From contig NW_006281102.1 of assembly GCF_000203795.2 (NCBI RefSeq), forward strand, positions 910,567 to 974,566: DNA of 64,000 nucleotides. The letters run 5' to 3'. Below are positions 1 through 10,967 of the stretch, in pieces (position 1 is the stretch's first letter; each line of letters starts with the position of its first letter). Origin of the DNA: Batrachochytrium dendrobatidis JAM81. Lineage: Eukaryota; Chytridiomycota; Chytridiomycetes; Rhizophydiales. The notes beneath the pieces were generated by a model that did no database searches, had not been told where the DNA came from, and was given only the letters and a program-made list of their open reading frames with translations. The position numbers and the translations under genes are program-made.

Positions 1-1152
1 ATACTTTCAAGTTGCTGATGACAAGGGATATTGACAAGCACATGCGTTGCTGTTTGAATGATATCCTCTAGCTCCTTGGCAATCTTATCTAAATCCGCGC
101 GTGATTGCTGTCGACTTTCTTTAGTATCAGCCAAAACACTTTGCATTTCATGGATACGATGCTCCATATATAAAATTTCATTGCGAGTCTGTTGAATTTC
201 TGATTTAAGCTCGAGTTTGGATTTCATGGCTTGCATTTGATCCTTTCCTTTGAAAATGGACAAGGCACCATGCCTGTAGTATTTTTCAAGAATTTGAGCT
301 TCTTGAATAGGATCTATTTCCGGGTTTAGTTGATCTAGAGTACTGGACGATAAGTCTGCTGCATTGATGGCATACATATCATTGTCTGACGCATTAAAAT
401 TATATCCTTGAAAGATTTCTGAATCAGATATATCGGACAAGTCGTCGTCTGACTTGGAATCGGTTAGCAAGTCGCTATTGTCTAATTCTTGGTCTGAACC
501 ATTTTTGTCTAATAGATCTATTTTACCGAGACTGGTACTTTCATCCCCTGCCAATTCAATAAAATCTTGCTCGTGAGGTGGTTGAACTTGATCACTACTG
601 AAGTCTATGTGTTGGTCAAATAAATTTTGATTATGCTCTTCTAAAGAAATTGATTTTTCCTCAGTAGCGAGATTTTGATTGACGACTTTTTCAGGACTCG
701 ATGAAAGAGCCTGTGATGAATTTAGTGCCATGGATGAATGATGCTGGCTTTGGGTTTCATAAGTAATGGATGATCTAGCGCTAGACTCTTTTGTTTCAGA
801 TAAAGCTGTATCGGTTGTATAAAGTATTATAGTGGTTACAAAGTCAGTTGCCATTAGTGTGTAGACTGACCCACTTAAAAATCGTAGCATGAAATATAAC
901 TGCTATATTGTGCCAGTTTATACCTTCTGCATCATTTGGCATGATAGACTCTTCTATACAACGAATAGCCGACTCTATAGGCCTTGCAGTCTTCGCGTCT
1001 TTTGGCTCTGACGATATGGATGTGGTGACGGTCGTAGAAATAGCGGGTGTTGGTTCACCTACAGGTATAGCACACACATTGACACTACGAGGAAGTGCAG
1101 GGAGTGAGCCTGGCTTTGGATTATCGAGCAAGGTTGCATGAGTATTATTCAT
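1..1152 (-). CDS. Coiled-coil protein, C-terminus off the left edge
   Basis: I do not recognise a family. The model has two exons, 1152-924 and 805-1 (running off the window), joined across a 118-nt GT-AG intron with a CTAAT-like branch site; the codon GCT is completed exactly across the junction and the frame then stays open to base 1. The N-terminal third is Ser/Thr/Pro-rich, the middle is acidic with many SD/DD pairs, and the visible C-terminal part (bases ~300-1) is rich in Glu, Lys, Gln and Leu with heptad-like spacing, so a coiled coil is likely. At least 344 residues are visible. The start is the ATG at 1152. An ATG at 854 lies in the second reading frame but inside the proposed intron, so a shorter product from there is an alternative. 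Confidence 0.6.
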
Positions 1153-2220
1153 ATATATTAGCGTTTAGAATCTATCTTTTGAGCTAAGCGGAGTCTGGCT
1201 TAATCGAGTGTCTTGGAGTCCAAGTTGTGACAAGCTACGCGAAATATCTAATCTGGATCGACTACAATTTCAACATATGAACCAATGGGTCAGAATATTA
1301 GTATTCTTGAGTTGAATGTATAATTTAGTAAGCAGAGCGACTGAAATGCTACAAACTGAATCAAAGTTCATTTACCATATAGAGGCTGTACATTTGTATC
1401 GAGTGCATCGTATACTACATTAATTGCAGCTCTATTCATGTAAAATGTAGTACTGAATAGGGGTGCCAGTGTGATACTAAAGCTAATTCATGGTTTAATA
1501 CCATCTAGCGGCATACATGCTATTGTTTATGTATCTCAAAGCTCTCACATTGCAATAAAATGTATCGATTGCTTTTATCAGCTGTACAAGCAGTCTTTCA
1601 AACTCGTTTTGGGCAATCGGATTGAACAGGGTCACGAACCTGGTGCAATCAGTTTACAAGTACTTTACATCTGACAAAGAATGCATTATTTCATATATAC
1701 AGTAGATCATGTTGATTGTTCATTTTCAGCTTTCTGGATGTTTCCCTGTACTAGAAACATCAGAATCAACACATTGGCACAAGCAATATAGGATAGTAAT
1801 GGGTTGAACTTAGAGGTCATGGTGTATGGTATAATAGCAAATCGGCGGGTTTGGTGGCTTAGTTTCAAGTATAAGGGGTATTAGTATGGCTCGAGGCTAG
1901 CCATGCATAGTATTGACAGGGTGCATGATAAATTGGATGTTAGCACATCACGAGGATAGCTTGATAAAAGGAGAGTTGAACAGACAGGTTGCATGATGAT
2001 CATGCGGGCAACGAAACCGCGTTCCACGAAGACTGAAGCATACTTGCTAGTATTTCGTAGTGGTCACGCAGACTAATGTTATAGAATCACATGCTCAATT
2101 ATAAAGCAATGGCTAATCCAGTTATAAGCTTGACTAGGTTTCTACAAAACAATCCAGTTTGTCAGTATTTTGAAAGATATTTGTTTAAACGTTGGTTTAT
2201 CTGGCTCAAATTTGAACATC
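1153..2220. other. Intergenic, no gene recognised
   Basis: About 1.07 kb between two divergently oriented genes. Only short open frames without recognisable content occur. A GCTCTATTCATGTAAAATG-like string near 1430 resembles the terminal repeat of the dispersed family described elsewhere, but no body of that repeat is obvious. Confidence 0.4.
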
Positions 2221-2691
2221 ATGTCCAGCCATCATCACTATAGCAGGATGAACAGCATTGCTAGTCTTGACCACGAAAATGACGATCATCTGTGTTGCAT
2301 GAGTGTTGGTACTTCCCAGCACACTCCAACAAGTCCTGCCGCTTTGAGTCCTATCCTCGCTGGAGATGTAAATATCGCGGGAGCAGCCATTGTGGGTAGA
2401 TCCAAGCATTCAGCCTCCACTCTCCAAGCTGCCAGTGGTCATGCACCTTCACCGGCTGCTTCTTTGTCAATGGGTTCTGGTCATAATCGAACTTGGTCTA
2501 CGGATACAGGAGTGGGCAGTCAGGTTGACAGCACCACTGACAGTATAATTGGACAGAACAGCGACCGAGTAACAACTCACCCTAACCCTACTACTGTTTC
2601 TACCCGTAGTCGCACATTGTCCATGTATGCCAACCACAGCTATCCCAGTACCATGGTGCCTTATTCTGAACTAGCAGAGTCTTGCATTTAA
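2221..2691 (+). CDS. Small Ser/Thr/His-rich hypothetical protein
   Basis: A single open frame of 156 codons starting at the first ATG; the frame is open slightly upstream without another ATG. The protein is low complexity: a His-rich start (SSHHHYS), then long Ser/Thr/Ala/Gly/Pro stretches. No signal peptide, membrane segment or domain is visible. Codon use looks like that of the neighbouring genes. It may be a complete small gene or the last exon of a larger one. A hairpin follows the stop codon. Function is unknown. Confidence 0.4.
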   Translation: MSSHHHYSRMNSIASLDHENDDHLCCMSVGTSQHTPTSPAALSPILAGDVNIAGAAIVGRSKHSASTLQAASGHAPSPAASLSMGSGHNRTWSTDTGVGSQVDSTTDSIIGQNSDRVTTHPNPTTVSTRSRTLSMYANHSYPSTMVPYSELAESCI

Positions 2692-2707
2692 ATACATTCA
2701 ATTAGTG

Positions 2708-2745
2708 CATTGACAGAAAGGACTGCGCCTTTCTCACTGTCAATG
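2708..2745. other. Hairpin just downstream of a stop codon
   Basis: The arms CATTGACAG (2708-2716) and CTGTCAATG (2737-2745) are perfect complements. Inside them AAAGG (2717-2721) can pair with CCTTT (2728-2732). The structure begins 17 bases after the stop codon at 2691, so it would lie in that gene's 3' untranslated region. Confidence 0.5.
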
Positions 2746-3370
2746 TACATAAACCATGGCTGATCCTACTAGTTTTTGTTGGCCCAATCTCTCCATTCAT
2801 TACTCTATTTCATCAATGAAAGCACATATTTTTTTGTCAGTTTTTCATTGGCAATAGGAGTAAGCTGTTGATGGTGAGTTGATTTGCAGATGATCCTATT
2901 CTGTGCAGATTTGACACATTCCAGCAAGACATGAGTATGAATGCAAACTAGTCCTTTAACCCATAAGAAAGCTTGCTGCATATGCATTGCCTGTATTTTC
3001 AATCTGGTCGCTAGCAGGCTTTGGGACTACCAAACTAATACTTTATGTATACATACACATCTGTATCTTGCAGATACAAAGCATTAGAAACAGTGCACTA
3101 ACAGTCTGCCCGAGTATTAAGCTGGTGTGGAACCAACGACGGACATATGTACAGAATGCGAAAGAGTGGAGAAGCAGACATGGATCAAGTCAATGGACCA
3201 CCAGTTTCAACTGCCATTATCAGTCACTAAACTTCATAGCAGATGATCCGCAAAATAGCTTTTGTATTGCTGCACCAGGAAACAAGGGATCGTTATTGCG
3301 GTCGATTTGTATAAATATAAATCCGAATAGATTTTATTCAATCCATCATTCATCATCAATAGCTACCATT

Positions 3371-5902
3371 ATGCCAGTCACTACTTCCTTTGTACCCGTC
3401 AGTCCTACTTCTGACTTTCCTATTCAAAACATTCCATTTGGTATCATCACTACTGCTGCTAATGTATGTTATTAATCCTGATTGCTGCAGTTGATCTGTC
3501 ATCATTGGTATTCAATCATCATGCTGATCTATAATATGTTTATCTACTGAAGCCTACTCCTCGTCCTGCCACTGCCATTGGTGACTATGCCGTTGATCTG
3601 AGTGTCCTTGCCAATGCTGGTCTGTTCACTGGTCCTTTGCTGGCTCATCATGCCAAATCTGTTTTTTCCCAGGTAAAGCATTATTATGATTTTACAGCTG
3701 TAGCTCGTTGCTATTCGCCTTTGGCAATCAATGTCTAAATTGTATCGACTCGATTCATAACCATCCATTTTCAATTATCAACAGACCAGCCTTAATGCTT
3801 TTATGGGAATGGGACGTCCAGTCTGGCGTGAGGCCCGTCAAACCTTGCAGACTCTTTTAGCTGCTACTGGCGAAGCTGGTGCTGCTCTGAGAGATAACAA
3901 GGCTCTCTGCGATCAAGCGCTTATTCCTCTTTCATCTGTTCAGTCACACATGCCTGCTACTATTGGCGACTACACTGACTTTTATGCATCCAAGGAACAT
4001 GCTACAAACGTTGGCGTCATGTTCCGTGGCAAGGAAAATGCTCTTATGCCCAACTGGTAATTCTATTTAAACGAGATCATATAGAATGGAATTCCTGTCC
4101 TATCTTGCAGTCATTCCCCTATTTTGCTTTGAATAGCCAATGGCAAGATAGTCGTTGCACTTTTCTATTACAAATTGATTGAACTGCTTCTTTAATGCAT
4201 CCTCAATCCTTTTTTCAAACACAACGTCCATCATATGATGCACGCACTATAGTTTTGAACCTGTTCCTTCCCCTGTGGTATAGCGATACGTTGTACAATT
4301 GCCAAGTTTGAAACCGTATTTATGTATTGCAATCCAGATATTGGTTACTGTTGTCAAACTATAAACTTTTCTTTGTATCCTAAAATCTCATGCATTCGCG
4401 TTCTAGTGAACAATCATTGCAGTCTTGAACGCAACTGTTGTTTGCGTGCCAGTCACCCAATGCTTACTCGTAATACTCAGTCTGAGAACACAATATCTAG
4501 TATATTTGGTATCCCTATCAGTGCTTCATTTTACATGAATATGGCTGTAAATGAGATCTTTCAACTGATGATTTGCCATGCTATTTACCATTTTAATTTC
4601 CACTAATAATTTTACATTTTTCCGTCGCTGACTGTTGTTTCTATTCAGGCTGCATCTTCCCGTTGGCTATCATGGCCGTGCTTCATCCGTTGTTATCAGC
4701 GGCACTCCTCTTCGTCGTCCATGTGGTCTTGTTCTCAACCAGGCGACCAAAGTTCCCGAGTTTACTCCTTCCAAGAAGATGGATATTGAACTTGAAGTTG
4801 TAAGTGATTTAATCTTGAACATTGAACACTGTCAATTATTTTGGTTGTTTTGTACCAACATAGTGTATATCTTTCTATCAAAAGGCCTTTTTTGTTGGTG
4901 TTGGAAACACTCTTGGCGATCGAGTTGAGATTGCACAAGCCGATGAGCATATTTTCGGCATGGTTCTTATGAACGACTGGAGTGGTAAGTCCTGATTTTA
5001 TTCAATTTCTGATTTGTTTCTTGCCATTTCTAACCAGTATCGTCGACTTTGCAGCTCGTGATATTCAAGTGTTTGAATATGTTCCACTGGGTCCTTTCCT
5101 TGGAAAGGTAGCTTGCTCAGATGACTTGCTAGACTCTAAATTTGTCCGTCTTGTATTTTAATATGCATTGTTTTGAATGTGCTTGTAAATATAGAACTTT
5201 GGCACCACCATTTCTCCATGGATCGTGACTCTTGATGCTCTTGAAGAAGCTCGTGTTGAGCAACCTCTTCAGGTACAATTTGCTTTTTAAATATTAGACT
5301 CTTGCAATATAAATATGCATTTTGACCATTTGTATTTAATCATGTAGGAACCTGTCCCATCTCAATACCTTTTGGACAATCCAAAAAGCAAGAACGCTTT
5401 TGATATTGCCTTGGAAGTTGAACTTAAGCGTGAGTTGTATGGGTTGGTGACTATTTGATGCTTGTTATACTCGATCTTTGCCCAGTTGACCCATTCCATA
5501 TGAAAACAACTTTTTTTGATCACCATAGCCAAGGGTGAAAAAGAGTCGACTGTTATCTGCAAATCCAACCTCAAGTACATGTACTGGACATTCAAGCAAC
5601 AGCTTGCTCATCACACTGTCAATGGTTGCAATATGAGGTCTGGCGATCTTTGCGGTAGTGGTACCATTAGTGGACAGACCACTGACAGCTATGGAAGTCT
5701 GCTCGAACTCACCTATAATGGTACAAAACCAATGACACTCAAGAATGGTGTTGTCCGTTCCTTCCTAGAGGACGGCGATGAAGTCATTATCCGTGGATCT
5801 GCTCATGCTGGTACTGTTGACGGCAAGCCTGTTCGTCTTGGATTCGGTCAGACTGCTGGCGTTCTTCTTCCTACCTCTTACGGCACCAGTGGACCTGTTT
5901 AA
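3371..5902 (+). CDS. FAH: Fumarylacetoacetase
   Basis: Hydrolyses fumarylacetoacetate to fumarate and acetoacetate, the last step of tyrosine catabolism, in the cytosol. Nine exons keep frame: 3371-3463, 3553-3672, 3785-4056, 4649-4799, 4885-4984, 5055-5107, 5195-5272, 5348-5429 and 5529-5902, giving 440 residues (family about 420). Seen directly: an N-terminal SH3-like part, then [12 protein letters not shown] with the metal Asp and catalytic His, [17 protein letters not shown] with the paired Glu ligands, MNDWSARDIQ, KYMYWT, and a C-terminal [14 protein letters not shown]. All expected active-site motifs are present. The third intron (592 nt) is far longer than the others because it holds a copy of the dispersed repeat. 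Identification is very secure; exon ends rest on GT-AG sites and phase. Confidence 0.95.
4190..4610 (-). repeat. Dispersed TIR-family copy inside FAH intron 3
   Basis: The stretch around 4300-4485 follows, with substitutions, the right arm of the palindrome at 62755-63243: both run through an AAGTTTGAAA block, a TTTGTATCCTAA/TTGTATCCTAA block, CTCATATTCGCG/CTCATGCATTCGCG and GTCACCCAATG. This is an old, degenerate copy. The intron still has its GT and AG ends, so splicing need not be affected. Confidence 0.6.
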
Positions 5903-5949
5903 ACTAGCAACAAAAGGGCATGAAGATGGAAAGATAAAATGAAAAATTG

Positions 5950-6365
5950 TCAATCATCAATGTGTATCATGCTTTTAGAAACTGATCAAGAGAACTGTGA
6001 GTACTGTAACATTTCAGGACTTTCCAAACACGCATCTTATTCCAGACAGCACTCTTGCTCAGAGTAGCAGTCTGATTAAACATGGCTTACCAATCTTTCA
6101 ACACATGTCGCGCAGATTGGAACGAGACTAAACTACTCCACATTGTCCATTCTTGAACCCTGCATAAAATGGTTTGGATAGAATAAAGAATGGGTTCGTT
6201 TCTCGAGCAATTTCAGACACTGAGGGATTGAGATGTCGATTGAAAAGGCCATCCATTTGTATTGGAAAAGCAACACACATTCAACTATTGTTTATTCCAG
6301 AGCAAAATGGTCGATTCAAGATAAATACGTGCTTTATTTTACGTGAATATGGATTTAAATTTGAT
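5950..6365 (+). repeat. Dispersed TIR-family copy upstream of an unrecognised gene
   Basis: Its centre (around 6015-6230) follows the spacer of the 62-kb palindrome: TTCAGGACTTTCCAAACA versus TTCAGGATTTTCCAAACA, GATTAAACATG versus AATTAAACATG, and AATGGGTT(C/T)GT. It ends near 6335-6360 with the family's right terminus TTTTACGTGAATATGG followed by ATTTAAAT. That end lies about 15 bases before the ATG at 6378. Confidence 0.6.
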
Positions 6366-6377
6366 TACTGTAAAAAC

Positions 6378-7316
6378 ATGCCAACCTATTCATCGTATCA
6401 GCCCGTAAACAGGTCTCATCAACCCAAATCTCAAAAGCTTCTAGTAAGTGACAAACAAAAGAGGGTTGAGGTAGTGAGAGGTACATGCCAAACTGTGTCC
6501 AAGCCAACATCACATCACCAATGCCATTGTAAATCGACACAAGAGCAACATATGAACGAAGCACGACTGTTGCAAATACCAAAACATCAACTGCATATCT
6601 CAAAGGCCCAGAACTGTAGAGGTATACTTGCTTTACCTTTAAATAACACGCACCAAAGATTAGAGAATATAGGCGAGGATAGAAATGGTACTAGCAAACC
6701 ATATCAAAAGTGTGGTCTACTACAGCTATCGCGCTCTGACAAGTTTGTTTACAAGCCTAGAGACAAGAGTCAGAATACATACACATTAGATACCAGTCCA
6801 CCTCTTGTTCAGATCGATACCAACACTCATACTAAATCAAATCAGCTCATCAGACATCGATCCCCACGAGAAGCTTACCGACTAAAGCAATCTCATGGCC
6901 CTAATTTGCTTGACAAGCCACCCTGTAGAAATGTGCAATCATTGGCTCAAGAAAATATACAAAGTGCACAGACTTTGTTTGATCCAGACGCCTGGAAACG
7001 ATTCAAGATGCTTTCTCGGATGGAATCTAATCCGTCACGTACATTATCTATAGTGCCTATTACACAGCCTGCCTTTCCAGCCAATCCTTCATACTTACTG
7101 CCAATTGAATCTAATAACGAGAAAAAAACACTGGAGCAACATGTAGGTTTATTACAAGACCGCGATGCATTCATGAGCACAACTGTCCATAATTTAATCT
7201 ACGCGACGGGTTGGGAAGTCGAGGCCGCACGTCAAAGATACATATATTTAAACAGTACAGCCAGAGGAATAATGGGGTCTTTGTCCAAAGTCCAGCTTGA
7301 ACAGTGTATAAAATAA
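6378..7316 (+). CDS. Hypothetical protein, basic and low complexity N-terminus
   Basis: Single-exon open frame of 312 codons from the ATG at 6378. The frame is open further upstream, but that part lies in the dispersed repeat and has no ATG in frame. The N-terminal two thirds are rich in Gln, Ser, Lys, Asn and His. The C-terminal ~110 residues look more ordered: FDPDAWKRFKMLSR, then a charged helix (LEQHVGLLQDRDAF) and a Trp/Arg/Tyr-rich end (GWEVEAARQRYIYLN). No family was recognised. It is convergent with the uracil-DNA glycosylase gene, 122 bases between stops. The repeat terminus abutting the start suggests that its 5' untranslated region or promoter is repeat-derived (inference). Confidence 0.55.
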   Translation: MPTYSSYQPVNRSHQPKSQKLLVSDKQKRVEVVRGTCQTVSKPTSHHQCHCKSTQEQHMNEARLLQIPKHQLHISKAQNCRGILALPLNNTHQRLENIGEDRNGTSKPYQKCGLLQLSRSDKFVYKPRDKSQNTYTLDTSPPLVQIDTNTHTKSNQLIRHRSPREAYRLKQSHGPNLLDKPPCRNVQSLAQENIQSAQTLFDPDAWKRFKMLSRMESNPSRTLSIVPITQPAFPANPSYLLPIESNNEKKTLEQHVGLLQDRDAFMSTTVHNLIYATGWEVEAARQRYIYLNSTARGIMGSLSKVQLEQCIK

Positions 7317-7438
7317 AAATCAAGGCAGTCAAGCTTAAATACGTTTATTTTGAAAATGTGATGTTTCATTCGTTTTAGATGGCTAATTTGCTAGATGTAA
7401 AGAGCTGGTCTACACAATACATCAGAGTCATAAATTAA

Positions 7439-8638
7439 TCAATCTCTAGTAATACTTGCCCAATCCACCACTCCACGCCCTTTGGATTTTAAATACTCAT
7501 TTGCCTTTGAGAAATGTTTGCATCCAAACCATCCGCCTTTGTTTGCACCCAGCGGTGATGGATGAGTAGCCTTTAATACCAAGTGTTTCTTCTTATCAAC
7601 AACAGTTCCCTTTTTTTGAGCGAATCCTCCCCATAGCATAAACACCACTCCCTGATTGTTCTTGTTGATGTAGGCAATAATGGCATCGGTAAATTTTAAC
7701 CAGCCGCATTTTGCATGCGAGTTTGGTTCAGATTGACGAACGGTTAGCGAGGCATTAAGAAGAAGAACGCCTTGCTGACACCACGAATTGAGGTAGCCAT
7801 GAGATGGACGTTTGAATACATCGAGACCAAGATCAGATTCAAGCTCTTTGTAAATATTTATGAGTGATGGGGGGATTGAAACACCTTTTTGAACAGAAAA
7901 GCACTGTCCATGAGCTTGATGGAGACCATGGTACGGATCTAAATGATTTAGTTTTGAAAAAATTGGAGCATGGTTTGAAACCCACAATCAGCCATGGTCA
8001 ATTCACAAGGCTGGTTTAAAATATTGTAACGAGTAAATCAATTGACTTGCCTTGTCCGATAATCACAACTTTAATCTTTTTGAGTGGACACTGAGTGAAG
8101 CTGTAAATATTCTCAAGTAGAGGAAATATTACCTTTTTGGCATCTCTTTCAGCTTGTAAAAACCTTTTTATCTAATTAAAAGAGCAGTTATGGAATGCAA
8201 AGTCATATTTCAACCATTAGTGTCTGAATCTATAAGTTTGGCACCTGAGATGCTTGTCCAATAAAGGATTGAGATGAAAGTTTGTGATCTTACATTCAAG
8301 AAATAGGCAGACTCCATTTCAGAGCGAAAGGCATTGAACCAGTCGTCTGGCATAGTAGTTATTTCCAATTGTAACAATGGTTGAGTTTCAGACAACTTGT
8401 TTGCCAGGACTGTATCATCAGCAGTCACTTTTTCAGTATCGGACGGATTGATGTTTTCCGAGTCGGTCAGTCGTCGGATTTTCGCATCCGACTCAAGCCT
8501 GGGAGGGTCTGTGCGTTTTTTGGTGATCGTCATGCTAGTATTTGGTTTAGTGTCGACAGAGTCAACTCCAGCATCCAACTTTGTTTCTGTGTTCAAGGGC
8601 TTTGCAGGATCTTTCTTGAAGTAGTCTGTGATGTACAT
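7439..8638 (-). CDS. UNG1: Uracil-DNA glycosylase (family 1)
   Basis: Removes uracil from DNA to start base-excision repair. Three exons: 8638-8294, 8171-8051 and 7938-7439, giving 321 residues. The water-activating motif GQDPYHG is split by the second intron, whose donor is GC rather than GT (G|GCAAGT ... TTTAG). Also seen are LLLNASLTVR (uracil-binding Asn region), WGGFAQKK, and the HPSPL loop followed by an FGCKHFS-like stretch. The first ~95 residues are a Ser/Thr/Asp/Lys-rich extension as in nuclear UNG forms. It opens with MYITDYFKK, which resembles a PCNA-interacting box (Ile, then Tyr-Phe) but lacks the usual Gln. The start is the only ATG before the conserved part of exon 1. Confidence 0.95.
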
Positions 8639-8752
8639 GTTTGGTCAGAAGAGTTTGTAACAGCAGATTTGTGGTTACAAACCGAATCAGTTTTGGTGAT
8701 TGTGGCGGTTGAAACGTGCACTGAAATTTTACACTTTGTTACAATACATTAG

Positions 8753-10657
8753 ATGAGTCTTGCTCAGAATCATGATGGTGACAATACACTCTGTAAATTA
8801 GATACTAGACTGAGCATTTCTCCAGAGACTCTGCTTACTACTGTTGAAGTTCAAGACAGCTCTAAACCGAGCTTTTTTACTAAACCCGCTGAAAAATTGG
8901 CTCACTTGGATGGCTTACGAGGTATTGCTGCTCTCTGGGTTTGGTTCATCCATTTTGTTCCCTACATCTCCAAATCATTGCTTCCAGTAAGTCTACATTT
9001 CTGCTATCGATCGTTGACACTCTTGTGGTTTCAATCCTGTTTGTATGCTTTATATTTTTGCGCTTTAAAGCATGGTTAAATCCAATATTTTGTGGCTAAA
9101 TTTGATTGTGGTTCCGACTGATTGTAGTCGAGTGTTGGCAAGGTTGACTAAACCGTTATTTTTTATTGGTATAGTTTCTATTAGGCTATCAAAAGTGGAA
9201 TGCCAGGTAATTGGCTTTAATGACCTGTGTTGAAATTTACTATTCATGTCATATATTGCATTGCACCCTAAAAACAGTATTTACACCATTTGGAATCGAT
9301 ATCACTGATTTTTAGTATTTTTACACATCAATATTACATTTAGTGTTTCCATTTTTTTTATCCTTAGTGGGCGAGTCATCAGTCTTTCAGTACTAAAATC
9401 AGGCAACGTTCGACAGCTGGTATCCTGCGTGATCCGTCGCCCGTTTCGACTTGGACTTCCAGTCATTAGCATAATGATGATGGATTACTTTGTTTTTAAA
9501 AATTGTAAGTTTTACCAATATCTCATTCTATGAGTGTAGTAGCTAATCCTATATTATTTTGAATATTCAATGCATTTAGATAAAATCAGTTCTTTTAGCG
9601 AGACGATACTGACTCCTATTTGGTTTCTGGTATGTTTTTCAAACGTGTTGTGTAGTTGCAGATATTCAAAACTAATCTGCTTTAAACCTAAACACTTTTA
9701 ATCTAGTTTGATAATTCTATGCGTCCAAGCAACATCACATACTCTGTCTGGACAATTTCTTACGAATATCAATATTCCAACATGCTTTACGCACTCACAC
9801 TTGTGATTATGCAATTTCCTCAAGCTGACTCGACTAGATATGTTATTCTCGGATTGGCTTATTTGTGGTTTCAGATCACACACAACTGGATGTCACATTT
9901 TGTAGCTGGATTATTTCTGGCAGATTTATCACTTCATGGATATTTGAATCGATTTCGTCAGTGGAAATTTTCTACACTGGTTCAGATTGGAGCGTTTCTG
10001 CTTAGTGTAGTGATTGCCTTTGACTACTCATTTCTTCCATACTCGGTACTTATTGATAAGTTTGTTTGCGCCAATCTCTATCAAAATGGAAAGCAAGGCG
10101 TTACTAATAGTGGATGGAAAGAGAGTTTTGTGGTATTCGTATTCTGCTTTACAGTCATGTTCTGCATTGAAACCTCTACATGGCTTCAGCGATTCTTCTC
10201 TCATCGCATATTCGTCTTTCTCGGACGCATTTCTTTCACATTGTATCTGCTGCACGTGTACTGGTTGAATGTTTTTGCACTCAAGTTTAACAACTACATC
10301 AAAGTGGTTTTTGTTGACTGTCCCGAGCTGGGAGTCTGTGTGTCTTTTGTAACATCGACTTGCTTGTTGACTTTGGTTTCCTACTTGCTTATACCAATCA
10401 TTGATACACCTAGTATATGGGCTGGAAAATGGGTTGAGCGGGCTTTAACCGAGGAATGGACTGTTGCTGGTATATTAACGTGGTGGAAGCAACTGCCCAG
10501 ATCTCTGCTGGGCTATGTACAGTTTGTTTTGAAAGAATGGTATACTGTGATTATGTGGGCTGTTGGATTATTTACTTGGATGGCTGAAGTTCAAAAAGTG
10601 TACATTTTTAAATATTTTTTTACAACTTCAAAGTATTCCAAAGTAGATGCTTCTTGA
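8753..10657 (+). CDS. Acyltransferase 3 family integral membrane protein
   Basis: Predicted O-acyltransferase of the OafA/YrhL-type superfamily, acting in a membrane; the substrate is unknown. Five exons: 8753-8986, 9185-9206, 9316-9504, 9580-9629 and 9707-10657, giving 481 residues. The second exon is only 22 nt and is required to keep frame. Seen: HLDGLRGIAALWVWFIHF (family start with Arg and the catalytic-type His), FFILSGRVIS, RRPFRLGLPV, SVWTISYE, then many hydrophobic segments, including GRISFTLYLLHVYWL near the end as in the family's last core helices. Length is normal for eukaryotic members. It starts 115 bp from the UNG start on the opposite strand, so the two may share a promoter region. 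Confidence 0.85.
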
Positions 10658-10967
10658 TTTGCCGCCAATCTATAAGCCATTCACTTCAAAAATCCTACTT
10701 CCTATCCGCTTTTAAATGAATAAATCATTAAACCCACCTGATTTTGTACTTTGAATGTACAATACTCGAAAAGAGCCTGATGACCGGTTACGTTATCAAC
10801 ATATCCTAGTGATAAAGCTTATTCAAACCAATGGTTTTAAGCACTGCCACTTTTTAAAAATTCTTTATTTCAGCCATTCCACAAACATGATCGCATTAAT
10901 GTCGTAACCGTTTTTTGTATCAAACAGTCTTATACATTGATTTTATCATTACTAGATACATGTTTCA
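10658..10967. other. Short convergent intergenic stretch
   Basis: AT-rich sequence between the 3' ends of the acyltransferase and coiled-coil genes. Nothing beyond possible polyadenylation-like AATAAA-type words is visible. Confidence 0.4.

Noticed and set aside
844..1152. A separate 102-residue gene next to the left-edge coiled-coil frame
   Set aside because: The two frames join perfectly through a GT-AG intron (923-806), so they are treated as one gene.
4322..4606. 94-codon frame inside FAH intron 3
   Set aside because: It lies within the degenerate repeat and between a matching donor and acceptor; it is not a gene.
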